A stretch of 64,000 nt of DNA from CAJXZP01 sp041563475 (GCA_041563475.1 JBFFMY010000004.1:27628-91627); one strand, 5' to 3'. Positions 42,106 through 51,923 are shown, numbered from the stretch's first letter. Notes: generated from the letters alone by a model not told the origin. A program made the numbers and translations.

Positions 42106-43050
42106 ATGCGCGTTTTATTTATAGATACAGTTCATCCCATTCTGGAGGAAAAATTAGTTCAATCGGGCTACTTGTGTGAGGATGGAACAAAATGGAATCA
42201 ATCTCAAATCTTAGAAAAAATAGCCTATTATCAAGGTGTGGTTATTCGGAGTAAATTCACCATTGATGAAGAGTTTTTGGTGCATGCTACTCAACTTAAA
42301 TTTATCGCCCGTTCGGGTAGTGGATTGGAAAACATTGATTTGGATGCGGCTAAAAAACATGGGGTAAAAGTTTTTAATTCCCCAGAAGGTAACAGAAATG
42401 CGGTTGGTGAACATGCTTTGGGTATGCTATTAATGTTGTTTAACAAACTTAAGCAGGGAGATGATGAGGTTCGTCAAGGACAGTGGAATCGCGAAAAAAA
42501 TAGAGGGGTTGAATTAGATGGTTTAACCATTGGTTTAATTGGGTATGGAAATACTGGACAGATGTTTGCCAAGAAGCTGCGTGGGTTTGATGTGAATGTG
42601 ATGGCCTATGATAAATACTTTCCTGATTTCCCTAATGATTGGGCGAAAAGTGCTTCTCTATTGGATATTCAAAAGCAAGCAGATATCATTAGTTTTCATG
42701 TACCGGAAACAGATGAAACGCGTTTTATGTTTAATGACTCCTTCATTGAAAATTGCATAAACCCCATATATCTAATCAATACTTCGCGAGGTAAAGTTGT
42801 GTCTACAACTTCTCTGGTTTCTGGGATGAAATCTGGAAAAGTTCTGGGTGCCTGCTTAGATGTATTAGAATATGAAACGAAAGCATTTTCCAATTTCACG
42901 GAGAAAAAACTTCCAGAAGATTTTTTATATCTAGCTAATTCAAAAGATGTGGTTTTGAGCCCTCATGTAGCAGGTTGGACCAAAGAATCGTACATTAAAT
43001 TGAGTGCTTTTCTTTACGACAAGATTATTGCCGAATTTGGGGAATTTTGA
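42106..43050 (+). CDS. D-2-hydroxyacid dehydrogenase (NAD-dependent, SerA-like)
   Basis: A 314-residue dehydrogenase. I prefer the ATG at 42106 (MRVLFIDTVHPILEEKL) over the GTG at 42088, which adds six unconserved residues. The NAD-binding motif is GLIGYGNTGQMFAKKLRGF. The catalytic triad is expected at Arg (INTSRGKVV), Glu (in CLDVLEYE) and His (SPHVAGWTKES). It lacks the C-terminal ACT domain of E. coli SerA, so it could be 3-phosphoglycerate dehydrogenase of the short type or another hydroxyacid enzyme. No serC or serB lies nearby to settle this. Confidence 0.88.
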   Translation: MRVLFIDTVHPILEEKLVQSGYLCEDGTKWNQSQILEKIAYYQGVVIRSKFTIDEEFLVHATQLKFIARSGSGLENIDLDAAKKHGVKVFNSPEGNRNAVGEHALGMLLMLFNKLKQGDDEVRQGQWNREKNRGVELDGLTIGLIGYGNTGQMFAKKLRGFDVNVMAYDKYFPDFPNDWAKSASLLDIQKQADIISFHVPETDETRFMFNDSFIENCINPIYLINTSRGKVVSTTSLVSGMKSGKVLGACLDVLEYETKAFSNFTEKKLPEDFLYLANSKDVVLSPHVAGWTKESYIKLSAFLYDKIIAEFGEF

Positions 43051-43057
43051 CAATGTT

Positions 43058-43879
43058 TTAGGGTAAAAACAGCACGCCTATTGTTATATTTAGTAAGTAA
43101 GAATACCTAAAATTCAGTTTTGAATTTTCTTTAGCCCATGTATCTGCCGTAATAAGTTCAGGTGTTTTTGAGGTCATTACGAGCGGTAACCCGAATTCAA
43201 TTCCAAAATTAACCAGCAAATCATCCGTAACAGGAGTTTGCGATCCAATGGAAAAAGTTGGAACGATTGTATTAGTTCTGGAAATCTTTGGATATAAAGG
43301 CTTTGTGAATCCATATGCATAGAATGGAGTTTCTTCTATGTTAAATTTTGAAGATGCATATTCTAATCCATACCCTAAATATTTGCCCACAGGATTCAAT
43401 CCTCCAGAAAGGAATTTTTTATATTTTATTCCTGCCGCGATGGTTCTAGTTTTTGCTCTATCTGAAGGGTGATAGTAATTATAAACTGTTGCAGAATCGG
43501 AATAAAAACCTTCCACATTGGTATTTGAGCCAAAAAAACGTCCAAAAATCTGTAAAGAAGATCTTCTATCCAATACATATTCAACAAGTAGAGTTGGTTT
43601 TACTTTATATGCTAAATTGGAATAATCGCGGTTTATAGGAACTAAATCGCCAGATTCGTCTGTGGTGTAATAATTATAATCCTCGGTTTCACCACTAATT
43701 GAAATTCCTGTAACTATCATTGGAGCCTCAAAGCCAATGAGAAATTTTTTACCCAAAAAACCAGGTGCTTGGGCTAAAATATTTAATGAAAGATTAAATG
43801 CAATTACTATACATAGTATTATTTTCAAGTTTATTTGGCAAATAACTCCCATTTTTTGTCTATTGACTACGTGATTCAT
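43058..43879 (-). CDS. Predicted outer-membrane beta-barrel protein, unknown function
   Basis: A 273-residue protein with an N-terminal hydrophobic signal (IILCIVIAFNLSLNILAQ). A basic extension precedes it, so a start at Met10 is also possible. The rest shows alternating strands such as KPTLLVEYVLDRRSSLQIFG and LVNFGIEFGLPLVM, ending in SYLLNITIGVLFLP, which is barrel-like. I recognise no family. Its ATG lies three bases after the M48 protease stop, so both are in one operon and may act together in the envelope. Confidence 0.65.
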   Translation of the reverse strand: MNHVVNRQKMGVICQINLKIILCIVIAFNLSLNILAQAPGFLGKKFLIGFEAPMIVTGISISGETEDYNYYTTDESGDLVPINRDYSNLAYKVKPTLLVEYVLDRRSSLQIFGRFFGSNTNVEGFYSDSATVYNYYHPSDRAKTRTIAAGIKYKKFLSGGLNPVGKYLGYGLEYASSKFNIEETPFYAYGFTKPLYPKISRTNTIVPTFSIGSQTPVTDDLLVNFGIEFGLPLVMTSKTPELITADTWAKENSKLNFRYSYLLNITIGVLFLP

Positions 43880-43882
43880 AAT

Positions 43883-46135
43883 TTATTTTTTAATCTGGTT
43901 AAAAATATCGTAGTAATTACTCATCAAAAGCCCATCATAATCTTTCATGTGCATTTCTCGATCCTCATACATAACGAGTTCACCCGTTTCAATATTGAAC
44001 AAAGCAAAGTAAATTATGGTTGATTTTTTTGGAGTGGCCAAGTAATAAATCCCATAAGGAATTCCGATAATGGTATACAAACTGCCCAACATCACGCCAA
44101 TTTTTCCTCTACGCGGTGAGGTTAAATAAACTACACCCGTCCATGCAAAATATTTTGTTCCGTATCGATCTACCAACCCTGACACCTCTTCGGTTGAGGA
44201 CACCATATTTGTATTGCCTGCCATTAAGTAGCGCTCTCTAATCCATTCATTTAATAGGGAAAAATCATTGAATTTGCTTACATCTTCTGATTGGAATTTG
44301 TAATTGGTTAATATTTCCAGATCTAAATTTACCATTTTCGAAACAGCGTCCAAATCTTCTAAATGATCTACTTCCTCAAGTTCTGATTTTGACATTTTGT
44401 AAGGGTTATTTTTAGAAGATTGTTTATAAATTACATAGTATGGATCTACCATAACAATTTTATCTATTCCCAATGAACGTCCGTCTTTATTTTTCATTTT
44501 TGCATAGGCTTTTTGCTCCTCTTTTGATTTTGCATCTAACTCATTATCTCCAGTGTTCGCTAATCGGTATTTTTTGTCATCAGCCTCCTTTTTTCCGGCC
44601 TCAAAAAACGCATTTATTTTATCCTCACAATTACAATCAACAAATAGTTCTTCTTCTGCCCAATCTTTATTGAAATCGTCATCTGTTTCACCCTTTTTAG
44701 TGGAAGATTTAATTCTGTCGTATTTACTGGTAACTTTAGTAATGGTGTTTTTACTATATTCTTTGTCAGTTTGAACAGCATCAGGAGCTTCAATTTTTTG
44801 ATAAATTATATCACCTTCTTTAAAGTCATCGTAATAAATTAAATCTCTACATAAATCAACAATTCTCTTTTCTATAAAAGTGTCTTCAGGATATAATTCA
44901 TGTAAGTAGTAATTATAGCGCAAGGCTAAGAGTGTGATTTCCTTGGTTTTTAGTTTACTTAAAACAAAATAAACCTGTTGAACGTTTCCTTGCATCTTTT
45001 TGTAATAACCAACAACTTCTTTTCTGTCGTTGGAATTGGCAAAAATTGCAGTACCAAAAAGTATTTCTCCAATGGCAATTTTAGGCAATTCATTTTCTGG
45101 GAATTCTTTTTGTAAAATAAAGGCGCTATATAATGCTTCGCTATAGTTTCCACTTATTAATTGGAGTCTTAATACCTCATATCTAGCAGCTGAACGCACA
45201 GAATAAAAGTCTTCTTTTGGTAAAATAAAATTTTTACCTTCTTTATTGTTCTCCGAAAGAACTCCATCAATTTTTTCGCGCCTTTTTTTTATGTTAGGAT
45301 GGGTATGTCTCGAATCATCTTCATTTTCATCTACTTCAATTTCATTGAGTTCGGTTAAAAAATATTTGTCGGGAATTTGGTAATCACCGACCTCCAAAAT
45401 GCTACTATCAAACGGGATTTCATCAAAGGGTAAATAGGAATATAAAAGAACATCAAAAACACCATCAATTTCCGCAGGGTTATAATCGGTTTTTAAAAAT
45501 AACTCTAACCCTTTTACATCCGCTTCCGATTCTAATTTCCTTGAAAACTTAGCAGAGGCTAGATTCTTATCTACATTTCTAATTTGTCGATAATCACTTG
45601 AACCGCGTTCAATTTGAACGTCCTCTACAAAACCTTCCCTTACATGATTCTCCATGTAGTGAATAAGTTCATGGCAAATCACAAAGGCCAATTGGGCTTC
45701 GTTTTCTAATTGAGCGAGTAAGCCCGTATTGATAAAAATTATTCCTTGATCGGTTGTGAAGGCATTAACTACTGGAGATTTTATGGTGTAAATTCTAATA
45801 TTTAGCGGAATGTTATGATTCTTTTCACGAACCTCTTCCAAAACATTTTCTACGTATGAACTAATGGTATCATTAAAGCAAACTTGGCCACTTTGAAGCA
45901 TTTCGTCAATTCCGAAATTCGCCATTTCATAAAATGACGTTTTGGTTTTTTTGTTTAGTTTTTCTAACCCATGTTCATCTTGCGCTTTTGCTTCTGCAAT
46001 TTTTTCTGTAGTGAGTTTTGTGAATTCTTCGGGGATTTCGCCTTTTGATTTTAATCCGGTATACTTAGTTAGGTCTTGGGAAAATAAAATTACTGAATTT
46101 AGTAATATGGTTAAAGCAATTAGCAATTTTTTCAT
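43883..46135 (-). CDS. M48-family metallopeptidase, exported, large
   Basis: A 750-residue protein from ATG 46135 (MKKLLIALTILLNSVILFSQ, a clear signal peptide). An upstream ATG at 46213 would put 26 residues ahead of the signal. The zinc site is His155-Glu156 and His159 (VICHELIHYMENH), and the third ligand is in SRKLESEADVKGLELF. Residues 110-330 form the M48 domain, as in BepA and Oma1-type envelope quality-control proteases. The remaining 420 residues are partly helical, with a likely membrane or barrel-proximal stretch (GKIGVMLGSLYTIIGIPYGIYYLA) near the C-terminus. The barrel gene follows after three bases. Confidence 0.85.
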   Translation of the reverse strand: MKKLLIALTILLNSVILFSQDLTKYTGLKSKGEIPEEFTKLTTEKIAEAKAQDEHGLEKLNKKTKTSFYEMANFGIDEMLQSGQVCFNDTISSYVENVLEEVREKNHNIPLNIRIYTIKSPVVNAFTTDQGIIFINTGLLAQLENEAQLAFVICHELIHYMENHVREGFVEDVQIERGSSDYRQIRNVDKNLASAKFSRKLESEADVKGLELFLKTDYNPAEIDGVFDVLLYSYLPFDEIPFDSSILEVGDYQIPDKYFLTELNEIEVDENEDDSRHTHPNIKKRREKIDGVLSENNKEGKNFILPKEDFYSVRSAARYEVLRLQLISGNYSEALYSAFILQKEFPENELPKIAIGEILFGTAIFANSNDRKEVVGYYKKMQGNVQQVYFVLSKLKTKEITLLALRYNYYLHELYPEDTFIEKRIVDLCRDLIYYDDFKEGDIIYQKIEAPDAVQTDKEYSKNTITKVTSKYDRIKSSTKKGETDDDFNKDWAEEELFVDCNCEDKINAFFEAGKKEADDKKYRLANTGDNELDAKSKEEQKAYAKMKNKDGRSLGIDKIVMVDPYYVIYKQSSKNNPYKMSKSELEEVDHLEDLDAVSKMVNLDLEILTNYKFQSEDVSKFNDFSLLNEWIRERYLMAGNTNMVSSTEEVSGLVDRYGTKYFAWTGVVYLTSPRRGKIGVMLGSLYTIIGIPYGIYYLATPKKSTIIYFALFNIETGELVMYEDREMHMKDYDGLLMSNYYDIFNQIKK

Positions 46136-46216
46136 TTGTGGAGAATTGTAAGCCAATAGTAATTTTTTTAATCCGGATAAACAACCTTGGTAATTGGTCT
46201 TTAGGATATTCAAAAG

Positions 46217-46247
46217 TTGGTCTAAATAGCCACTTAGGTTACATTTG
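46217..46247 (+). promoter_or_regulatory. Promoter of the glycosyltransferase gene
   Basis: TTG (46217-46219) and TACATTTG (46240-46247) with a 20-bp spacer. The -7 box ends 17 bp before the ATG. Confidence 0.55.
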
Positions 46248-46264
46248 CCTCACATTTTTGGTGC

Positions 46265-47020
46265 ATGATTAAAAATAAAAAGATTGTAGTGGTTATGCCG
46301 GCATACAATGCCGAATTAACACTTGAAAAAACATACAGAGAAATACCTCGTGACATTGTGGATGAGGTGATTTTGGTGGATGATAAAAGTAGTGATAACA
46401 CCTCTTTACTTGCGAAGAAATTGGGGATTGAACACGTAATCCGGCATGAAGTAAATAAGGGTTATGGTGGAAATCAAAAAAGTTGTTACAATAAAGCAAA
46501 AGAAATAAATGCGGATATTGTAATAATGTTACACCCTGATTACCAGTACACTCCAACCTTGATAGAACCCATGAGTTACATTATAGCAAATGACGTTTAC
46601 CAAGTAGTTTTAGGGTCTAGAATTCTGGGTAAAGGTGCGCTGAAGGGTGGAATGCCGATATATAAATACATTGCAAATAGAATGTTGACTTTGTTTCAAA
46701 ATATTATGATGGGACAAAAACTTTCAGAATATCATACCGGTTATAGAGCTTTTTCAAGAGAAGTGTTAGATGCGGTAGATTACAATATAAACTCTGATGA
46801 TTTCGTTTTCGATAACCAAATGCTTGCGCAAATCGCCTATGCCGGTTATGAAATGGCAGAGGTAACTTGCCCAACAAAGTATTTTGAAGAAGCCTCTTCT
46901 ATAAATTTTAGACGTAGCTCCATTTATGGTTTCGGAGTTTTAGGAACATCCATTAGTTTCTTTCTTCAAAAAATGCGTTTAGGAAACTTTAAAATATTTA
47001 AAGGTATAAAATCAAAATAA
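46265..47020 (+). CDS. Family-2 glycosyltransferase (dolichol-phosphate mannosyltransferase-like)
   Basis: A 251-residue GT2 enzyme. The N-terminal motifs are VVVMPAYNAELTLEKTYREIP, VDDKSSDNT and NKGYGGNQKSCY, and the metal site is MLHPDYQY, where DxD is replaced by HPDYQ as in DPM-like members. The segment YHTGYRAFSREVL is characteristic of this subgroup. Only short hydrophobic stretches are seen, so it is peripheral at the inner membrane. It probably transfers a sugar to a polyprenyl phosphate or lipid. A sugar-phosphate nucleotidyltransferase follows after 47 bp, consistent with a small glycan module. Confidence 0.88.
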   Translation: MIKNKKIVVVMPAYNAELTLEKTYREIPRDIVDEVILVDDKSSDNTSLLAKKLGIEHVIRHEVNKGYGGNQKSCYNKAKEINADIVIMLHPDYQYTPTLIEPMSYIIANDVYQVVLGSRILGKGALKGGMPIYKYIANRMLTLFQNIMMGQKLSEYHTGYRAFSREVLDAVDYNINSDDFVFDNQMLAQIAYAGYEMAEVTCPTKYFEEASSINFRRSSIYGFGVLGTSISFFLQKMRLGNFKIFKGIKSK

Positions 47021-47067
47021 ATTCGGGTTGCCGCACATCTAAAACAGGGTTAATTTAGACTATTACT

Positions 47068-48075
47068 ATGAATATTATTGTACCAATGGCCGGAATGGGG
47101 AAGCGAATGCGTCCTCACACTTTAACTACTCCAAAACCATTATTGCCAATAGCAGGTAAATCAATTGTGCAGCGTTTGGTTGAGAATTTGGCAGAAATCA
47201 GTGATGAGCCTATTGAAAAAATTGGATTTGTAACAGGTAGATTTGGTCAAGAAACGGAAGATGCATTGATGGAAATTGCTAAAAATGCAGGTGCCGTTGG
47301 ATCAATTCATTACCAAGATGAAGCTCTAGGAACCGCACATGCAATTATGTGCGCAAAAGAAATCTTGGCGGGTAAAACAACAGTGGCTTTTGCGGATACT
47401 TTATTCAAGGCGGACTTCAAAATTGATCATACTGCCGACGGGGTACTGTGGGTGCAACAAATTAATGACCCATCTTCCTTTGGGGTAGTTAAACTAAATG
47501 GTGATGGCGTAATTACAGATTACGTGGAGAAACCCAAGGAGTTTGTTTCAGACTTGGCTATGATAGGTATATACTATTTTAAAGATGGAGGGGAACTAAG
47601 AAAGGAATTGCAATACCTATTGGATAACGGAATAATAAACGGTGGTGAATATCAGTTACCGGACGCTTTGCGAAATATGACCCAAAAAGGCGTGAAATTT
47701 GTTCCGGGTAAAGTGGAAGAGTGGTTGGATTGTGGGAATAAAAACGCTACCGTTTTCACTAATTCTAGAATTTTAGCGTTTGAGTATGAAAAGGGTTTAG
47801 ATTTGGTTGATAAATCTGCTATTATTACAAATTCTGTAATAATTCAACCGTGTTTTATTGCCGAAGGGGTGGAGATTTTGAATAGTGTTGTTGGTCCAGG
47901 GGTTTCGGTTAGCCAAAATTCAAAAATTCTTGGTTCGGTAATTGATAACTCTATTATTTATAGCCATACCACCATTAAGAATAAAAATTTCAGTAATTCA
48001 ATGATTGGTCATTTTGTTTCGTTAGAACAAAAGCCAGAGGATTTAAATATAGGCGATTATAGTGTTGAGAAATAA
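47068..48075 (+). CDS. Sugar-phosphate nucleotidyltransferase
   Basis: A 335-residue enzyme that makes an NDP-sugar. The N-terminal nucleotide-binding motif is VPMAGMGKRMRPHTLTTPKPLLPIAG (family GxGxRxxPxTxxxPKP). The active-site Asp is in AFADTLF, and EKPKEF and EWLDCGNK are conserved. The last 90 residues are a left-handed beta-helix of hexapeptide type (SAIITNSVIIQPCFIAEGV). It resembles glucose-1-phosphate thymidylyl- or uridylyltransferases, but the nucleotide is not clear. Its 3' end overlaps the TPR lipoprotein start by 14 bases. Confidence 0.88.
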   Translation: MNIIVPMAGMGKRMRPHTLTTPKPLLPIAGKSIVQRLVENLAEISDEPIEKIGFVTGRFGQETEDALMEIAKNAGAVGSIHYQDEALGTAHAIMCAKEILAGKTTVAFADTLFKADFKIDHTADGVLWVQQINDPSSFGVVKLNGDGVITDYVEKPKEFVSDLAMIGIYYFKDGGELRKELQYLLDNGIINGGEYQLPDALRNMTQKGVKFVPGKVEEWLDCGNKNATVFTNSRILAFEYEKGLDLVDKSAIITNSVIIQPCFIAEGVEILNSVVGPGVSVSQNSKILGSVIDNSIIYSHTTIKNKNFSNSMIGHFVSLEQKPEDLNIGDYSVEK

Positions 48076-49804
48076 AAAGAGATTTAGGATTTTCATCCTC
48101 ATTGCAGGCATCGGATTAACTTCTTGCTCTGCAAATAAACAAGCAACAAATCCTACTGATCGGAAGGAAAGGGCCTCTTTGGAAGGATCCATGAAGGTGG
48201 CGTTTGATGAAACCTTCTTTACGGGGATTTCTGCCAAATATGCTGGGGATGATAAATCTGCCATGGTTAATTTTCAGCAATGCCTAAGTCTCGATCCCAA
48301 TAGCGATGCTGTAAAATACGAGTTGGCTCAAATTTATATGAGACAAGGAAATCATGTGAAATCCGTGAATTTATCTGAGCAGATAGTTAAATCTGCCCCA
48401 GATAATCAATGGTACATGGAAAACTTAGCTATTGCCTACCAATCTGCAAAAATGTATGCGAGAAGTGCAGAAACCTACGAGAAATTAATTGCCAAAAAAC
48501 CAAATGAATTTAACTACTATTATGAACTTGGTGCGGCATATTTATACGCCAATAATCCTTCGGTAGCCATTTCAACATATGAAAATTTAGAGGCGCTTAC
48601 GGGGTTTGAAAATTCTTTGGCTGAACAATTATATAAATTGTACGACCATCAAAAAATGTATGCCAAGGCGGAAGCTAAATTGAAAGAGTTAATAGTTCAT
48701 AACCCAACGGATGTTCGATATATTAGTATGTTGGCTTCCTTCTATAAAAAACAAGGAGAGACGGAGAAGGCCATTTCCCTATATGAAAACCTTAAGCGTG
48801 ATTTTCCAAATGATCCGTATGTAAAGTTGGCATTGTACGAGTATTATAACGACATTGGGGAAAGCGAAAGGGCATTTGAAAACCTAGAAGAGGCTTTTGG
48901 TTCATCGGATGTTAATATTGATGCCAAAGTCGGTATTTTATTGGCTTTGATTGATTATTCGGATAAGGATGAGGAAATTAAAAATGAGGTGTACGAATTG
49001 TTGGAAATCATGTCCAAGACCCATCCGGAGGATGCGAAGACTTGGGCGATTTATGGCGATTTTTTAAATATCAATAATCAAAAGGAAAAAGCGCGCACCA
49101 TGTTTTTGAAATCCATAGAAATTGATTCTAGTAGATACCAGGTATGGAATCAAGTTCTTTTTATTGATTCTGAATTAAATGATCAGCCTGCCATTGAAAA
49201 ACATGCGGCACAGTGCAAGGAATTGTTTCCAAATCAAGTTTTGCCTCATTATTTTTTGGGTGTAGCTGCCTTGCAAAAGGAAGATTTTCTTACCGCAATA
49301 GCTGAATTGGAACAGGCAAAAAACTTGGCTTATGGCATGAAGGAATTAGAAGTTCAAATTACTGGAAACCTAGGTGACGCATATTATCAATCGGGCAATT
49401 ATCAAAAAGCTTGGTTGTCTTATGACCAAGCACTTCGAATGGATCCTTCGAACGACTACGTGTTAAATAACTACGCGTATTTCTTGAGCGTAGAAGGAGA
49501 AAATTTGGAGCAGGCAGAAAAAATGTCAAAACAAACTGTTGATAGAAACCCAAGAAGCGCTACCTATTTAGATACCTATGGCTGGATACTTTTTAAAATG
49601 GAAAAATATTCTGAGGCTATTAAGTATCTCGAAATGGCTAAAAAAAATAGCATTCAACCTTCGGGTGAAATTTTAGAGCATTTAGGAGACGCATATTTTA
49701 AATTCGGAAATATTGAGCAAGCGGTGCTGAACTGGAAAGCTGCCAAATCTTTTGGGGGCGGAACGGATAAATTGGATGGGAAAATACTAAACAAAAAAAT
49801 GTAA
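48062..49804 (+). CDS. TPR-repeat lipoprotein
   Basis: A 580-residue lipoprotein beginning with a basic stretch and lipobox at about Cys22 (LIAGIGLTSCSAN). The start is GTG 48062, or TTG 48065 directly after, both inside the end of the preceding gene. At least eight tetratricopeptide repeats cover residues 60-560, for example AVKYELAQIYMRQGNHVKSV and NLGDAYYQSGNYQKAWLSYDQALRMDPS. Such proteins act as scaffolds at the inner face of the outer membrane. Genes downstream (DUF4292, EnvC-like) form a conserved Bacteroidota envelope cluster. Confidence 0.88.
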   Translation: MLRNKKRFRIFILIAGIGLTSCSANKQATNPTDRKERASLEGSMKVAFDETFFTGISAKYAGDDKSAMVNFQQCLSLDPNSDAVKYELAQIYMRQGNHVKSVNLSEQIVKSAPDNQWYMENLAIAYQSAKMYARSAETYEKLIAKKPNEFNYYYELGAAYLYANNPSVAISTYENLEALTGFENSLAEQLYKLYDHQKMYAKAEAKLKELIVHNPTDVRYISMLASFYKKQGETEKAISLYENLKRDFPNDPYVKLALYEYYNDIGESERAFENLEEAFGSSDVNIDAKVGILLALIDYSDKDEEIKNEVYELLEIMSKTHPEDAKTWAIYGDFLNINNQKEKARTMFLKSIEIDSSRYQVWNQVLFIDSELNDQPAIEKHAAQCKELFPNQVLPHYFLGVAALQKEDFLTAIAELEQAKNLAYGMKELEVQITGNLGDAYYQSGNYQKAWLSYDQALRMDPSNDYVLNNYAYFLSVEGENLEQAEKMSKQTVDRNPRSATYLDTYGWILFKMEKYSEAIKYLEMAKKNSIQPSGEILEHLGDAYFKFGNIEQAVLNWKAAKSFGGGTDKLDGKILNKKM

Positions 49805-49810
49805 CCTAGT

Positions 49811-50629
49811 ATGCTAAGAACGTTTGTGTACATGATGATTGTTGCATTAATTGGTTTTGCAGGTTGTAAATCTGTAGAAAAATCTTCTGATGTTGTGGAA
49901 GTTGGAAATAAGAAAACCAATTACATTGTTGAGCAAGTTCAGCTCAATGACTCAAAACATCCAAAAACCCTTAGTTTTAAAGCTAATTCAGAGTTGAAAA
50001 CGGAGGATAAATCTACATCTTTTAAGGCAACAGTTCGTGTAACAGTAGATAGTGCCATTTGGATTTCTATTACAGCTTATAGCTATGAAGTGGCTAGAAT
50101 TTTGGCCACACCCGACACCTTAAAATTTGTGAGTCGTACCGAAAAGAACTATTACATTGGTGGGTATGCGTATTTAACCAGTAAATTGGGTGTTGATTTT
50201 AGTTTTTACGATCTGCAATCTTTGCTATTAGCCAATAGTTTTGGGTTAGATGAAATAGAAGATATTCGAAGGTCAAATTCTAAAAGAAGTTACGTTTTAA
50301 GTAGTGTAAAGCAGGGTGAACTCAAGCGTATTGAACAAGGAAAAGTAGATTTAGGTAAAGAAATTGAAATGGTATTCACAAATTGGATAAACCCAAAAAC
50401 ATATCAGGTAGAAATGATAGAAATCCTTGATCTCTCTACGCAGAAAAAGGCAAGTATTCAATATTCTTCTTTTGAAAACATTGACGACTATATGATTTTA
50501 TCGGCATTTAAAATGAATATTTTTACCGGGAAGAATAGTTCAATTACATCTGAGTTTTCTAAAATTGAAATTAATCAAGCATTAAATTTTCCGTTCAAGA
50601 TATCATCTAAATATGAGCAAATTCACTAA
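49811..50629 (+). CDS. DUF4292 lipoprotein
   Basis: A 272-residue lipoprotein with Cys19 in the lipobox (ALIGFAGCKSV). The mature part matches the DUF4292 pattern: KANSELKTEDKSTSFKATVRVTVDSAIWISI, followed by a FVSRTEKNYYIGGYAYLTS segment. These resemble the half-barrel fold of LolA/LolB lipoprotein carriers, so handling of lipids or lipoproteins is possible but not established. It overlaps the EnvC-like gene by 17 bases and follows the TPR gene by six bases. Confidence 0.85.
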   Translation: MLRTFVYMMIVALIGFAGCKSVEKSSDVVEVGNKKTNYIVEQVQLNDSKHPKTLSFKANSELKTEDKSTSFKATVRVTVDSAIWISITAYSYEVARILATPDTLKFVSRTEKNYYIGGYAYLTSKLGVDFSFYDLQSLLLANSFGLDEIEDIRRSNSKRSYVLSSVKQGELKRIEQGKVDLGKEIEMVFTNWINPKTYQVEMIEILDLSTQKKASIQYSSFENIDDYMILSAFKMNIFTGKNSSITSEFSKIEINQALNFPFKISSKYEQIH

Positions 50630-51836
50630 GTTTTTTTTGTTGGTTGTTCTATTGTTTTCAATAACCAATATTTCCACTGTTCAGGCGCAAAATAAGCGTA
50701 CGGTATTGGAGCGTAAAAAAAGCAGACTTAAAAGTGATATTGATTATAAAAACACCCTACTTAAAAAAACCGAAAAGGAAAAATCCACAACTCTAAACCA
50801 ACTCGTATTGCTACGTGATAAAATTGCGAAACGAGAGGAATTAATCGGCACTATTAATAGTGAAGTGAAGTATTTAGATAGTGAAATAGATAAGAATGAA
50901 GAACTTATTGCATCTATGGAACGTGATATCGCAACCTTAAAAGAAGAGTATGCGAAGATGATTCAGTTCGCTTATCGAAACCGCAGCAATTATGACAAAA
51001 TCATGTACGTCTTTGCTTCTGAAGACTTTAATCAAGCCTATAAGCGATTAAGATATTTGCAACAATATTCTGAGTTTCGAAAAAAGCAAACGGAGGACAT
51101 ACGGCATTTAGAAGGAATGTTGGTGAAGAAAAATGCCGAGTTGCTAGCTGAAATAGCCGAAAAACAATCCCTACTGCAAAATGAAACGAAGGAAAAGACC
51201 ACTTTAGCAAAAGAAAAGACGCAGCAGCAAAAGGTTCTTACCAATTTGCAAACCCAAGAAAAAGAGTTGCGAAAAGAAATTTTAGCCAAACAAAAGGAGC
51301 AAGAGCAATTACAAAAGGCTATTCAAACATTGATCGCGGAAGAAATAAGGTTGGCTCAGCAACAAAATTCTAGCAATACTGGTGAATGGAAGCTTACACC
51401 AGAAGCGGCCGCTTTGGCCAATAGTTTTACCGCAAATAAGGGGAAATTGCCCTGGCCAGTGGAAGCAGGAACCATAACTGATAAGTTTGGCGTACACTCA
51501 CATCCGGTATTAAAAAACATTAAAATTCGAAATGACGGTGTTGGCATTAGTACTAAAGAAGGAACTACAGCTCGTGCGGTTTTTGAAGGTCAAGTAACGA
51601 AAATTCTAATTATTCCAGGTGCTGGGAAAGTGGTAATTATCCGTCATGGTGATTATTTAACCGTTTATGGTAACCTCAAGGATGTATATGTTACCTCTGG
51701 TGATAACGTAAAAATCAAGCAAATACTAGGTGAGATTCTTACAAATAGAGATAAAACCGAATTGCAATTCGAAATCCGTAAGGGAAAAGAAGCCATTACA
51801 CTAGATCCAACCTATTGGCTTTTTCAAGCTAGGTAG
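50613..51836 (+). CDS. EnvC-like murein hydrolase activator with degenerate M23 domain
   Basis: A 407-residue protein with a signal peptide ending at VQAQN. Residues 28-270 are two long coiled-coil stretches, as in EnvC, which recruits it to the division site through FtsEX. Residues 285-407 are an M23/LytM fold: LPWPVEAGTITDKFGVHSHPVL to the end. The zinc ligands look lost: the HxGxD region reads RNDGVGIS, YxHL reads YGNL, and HxH reads LQFE. It is therefore more likely to activate an amidase than to cut peptidoglycan. It overlaps DUF4292 by 17 bases. Confidence 0.88.
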   Translation: MSKFTKFFLLVVLLFSITNISTVQAQNKRTVLERKKSRLKSDIDYKNTLLKKTEKEKSTTLNQLVLLRDKIAKREELIGTINSEVKYLDSEIDKNEELIASMERDIATLKEEYAKMIQFAYRNRSNYDKIMYVFASEDFNQAYKRLRYLQQYSEFRKKQTEDIRHLEGMLVKKNAELLAEIAEKQSLLQNETKEKTTLAKEKTQQQKVLTNLQTQEKELRKEILAKQKEQEQLQKAIQTLIAEEIRLAQQQNSSNTGEWKLTPEAAALANSFTANKGKLPWPVEAGTITDKFGVHSHPVLKNIKIRNDGVGISTKEGTTARAVFEGQVTKILIIPGAGKVVIIRHGDYLTVYGNLKDVYVTSGDNVKIKQILGEILTNRDKTELQFEIRKGKEAITLDPTYWLFQAR

Positions 51837-51899
51837 AACAGTAAAAATAATTCCCTTACTAAATGCGTGAAGAGATATGCTTAACCAAGCAAGAAACAC

Positions 51900-51907
51900 T
51901 AAATTTG
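51900..51907 (+). promoter_or_regulatory. Promoter -7 box of tatA
   Basis: TAAATTTG fits TAnnTTTG, 16 bp before the tatA ATG. The -33 element is unclear. Confidence 0.45.
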
Positions 51908-51923
51908 CAGCAAATTATTTTAC

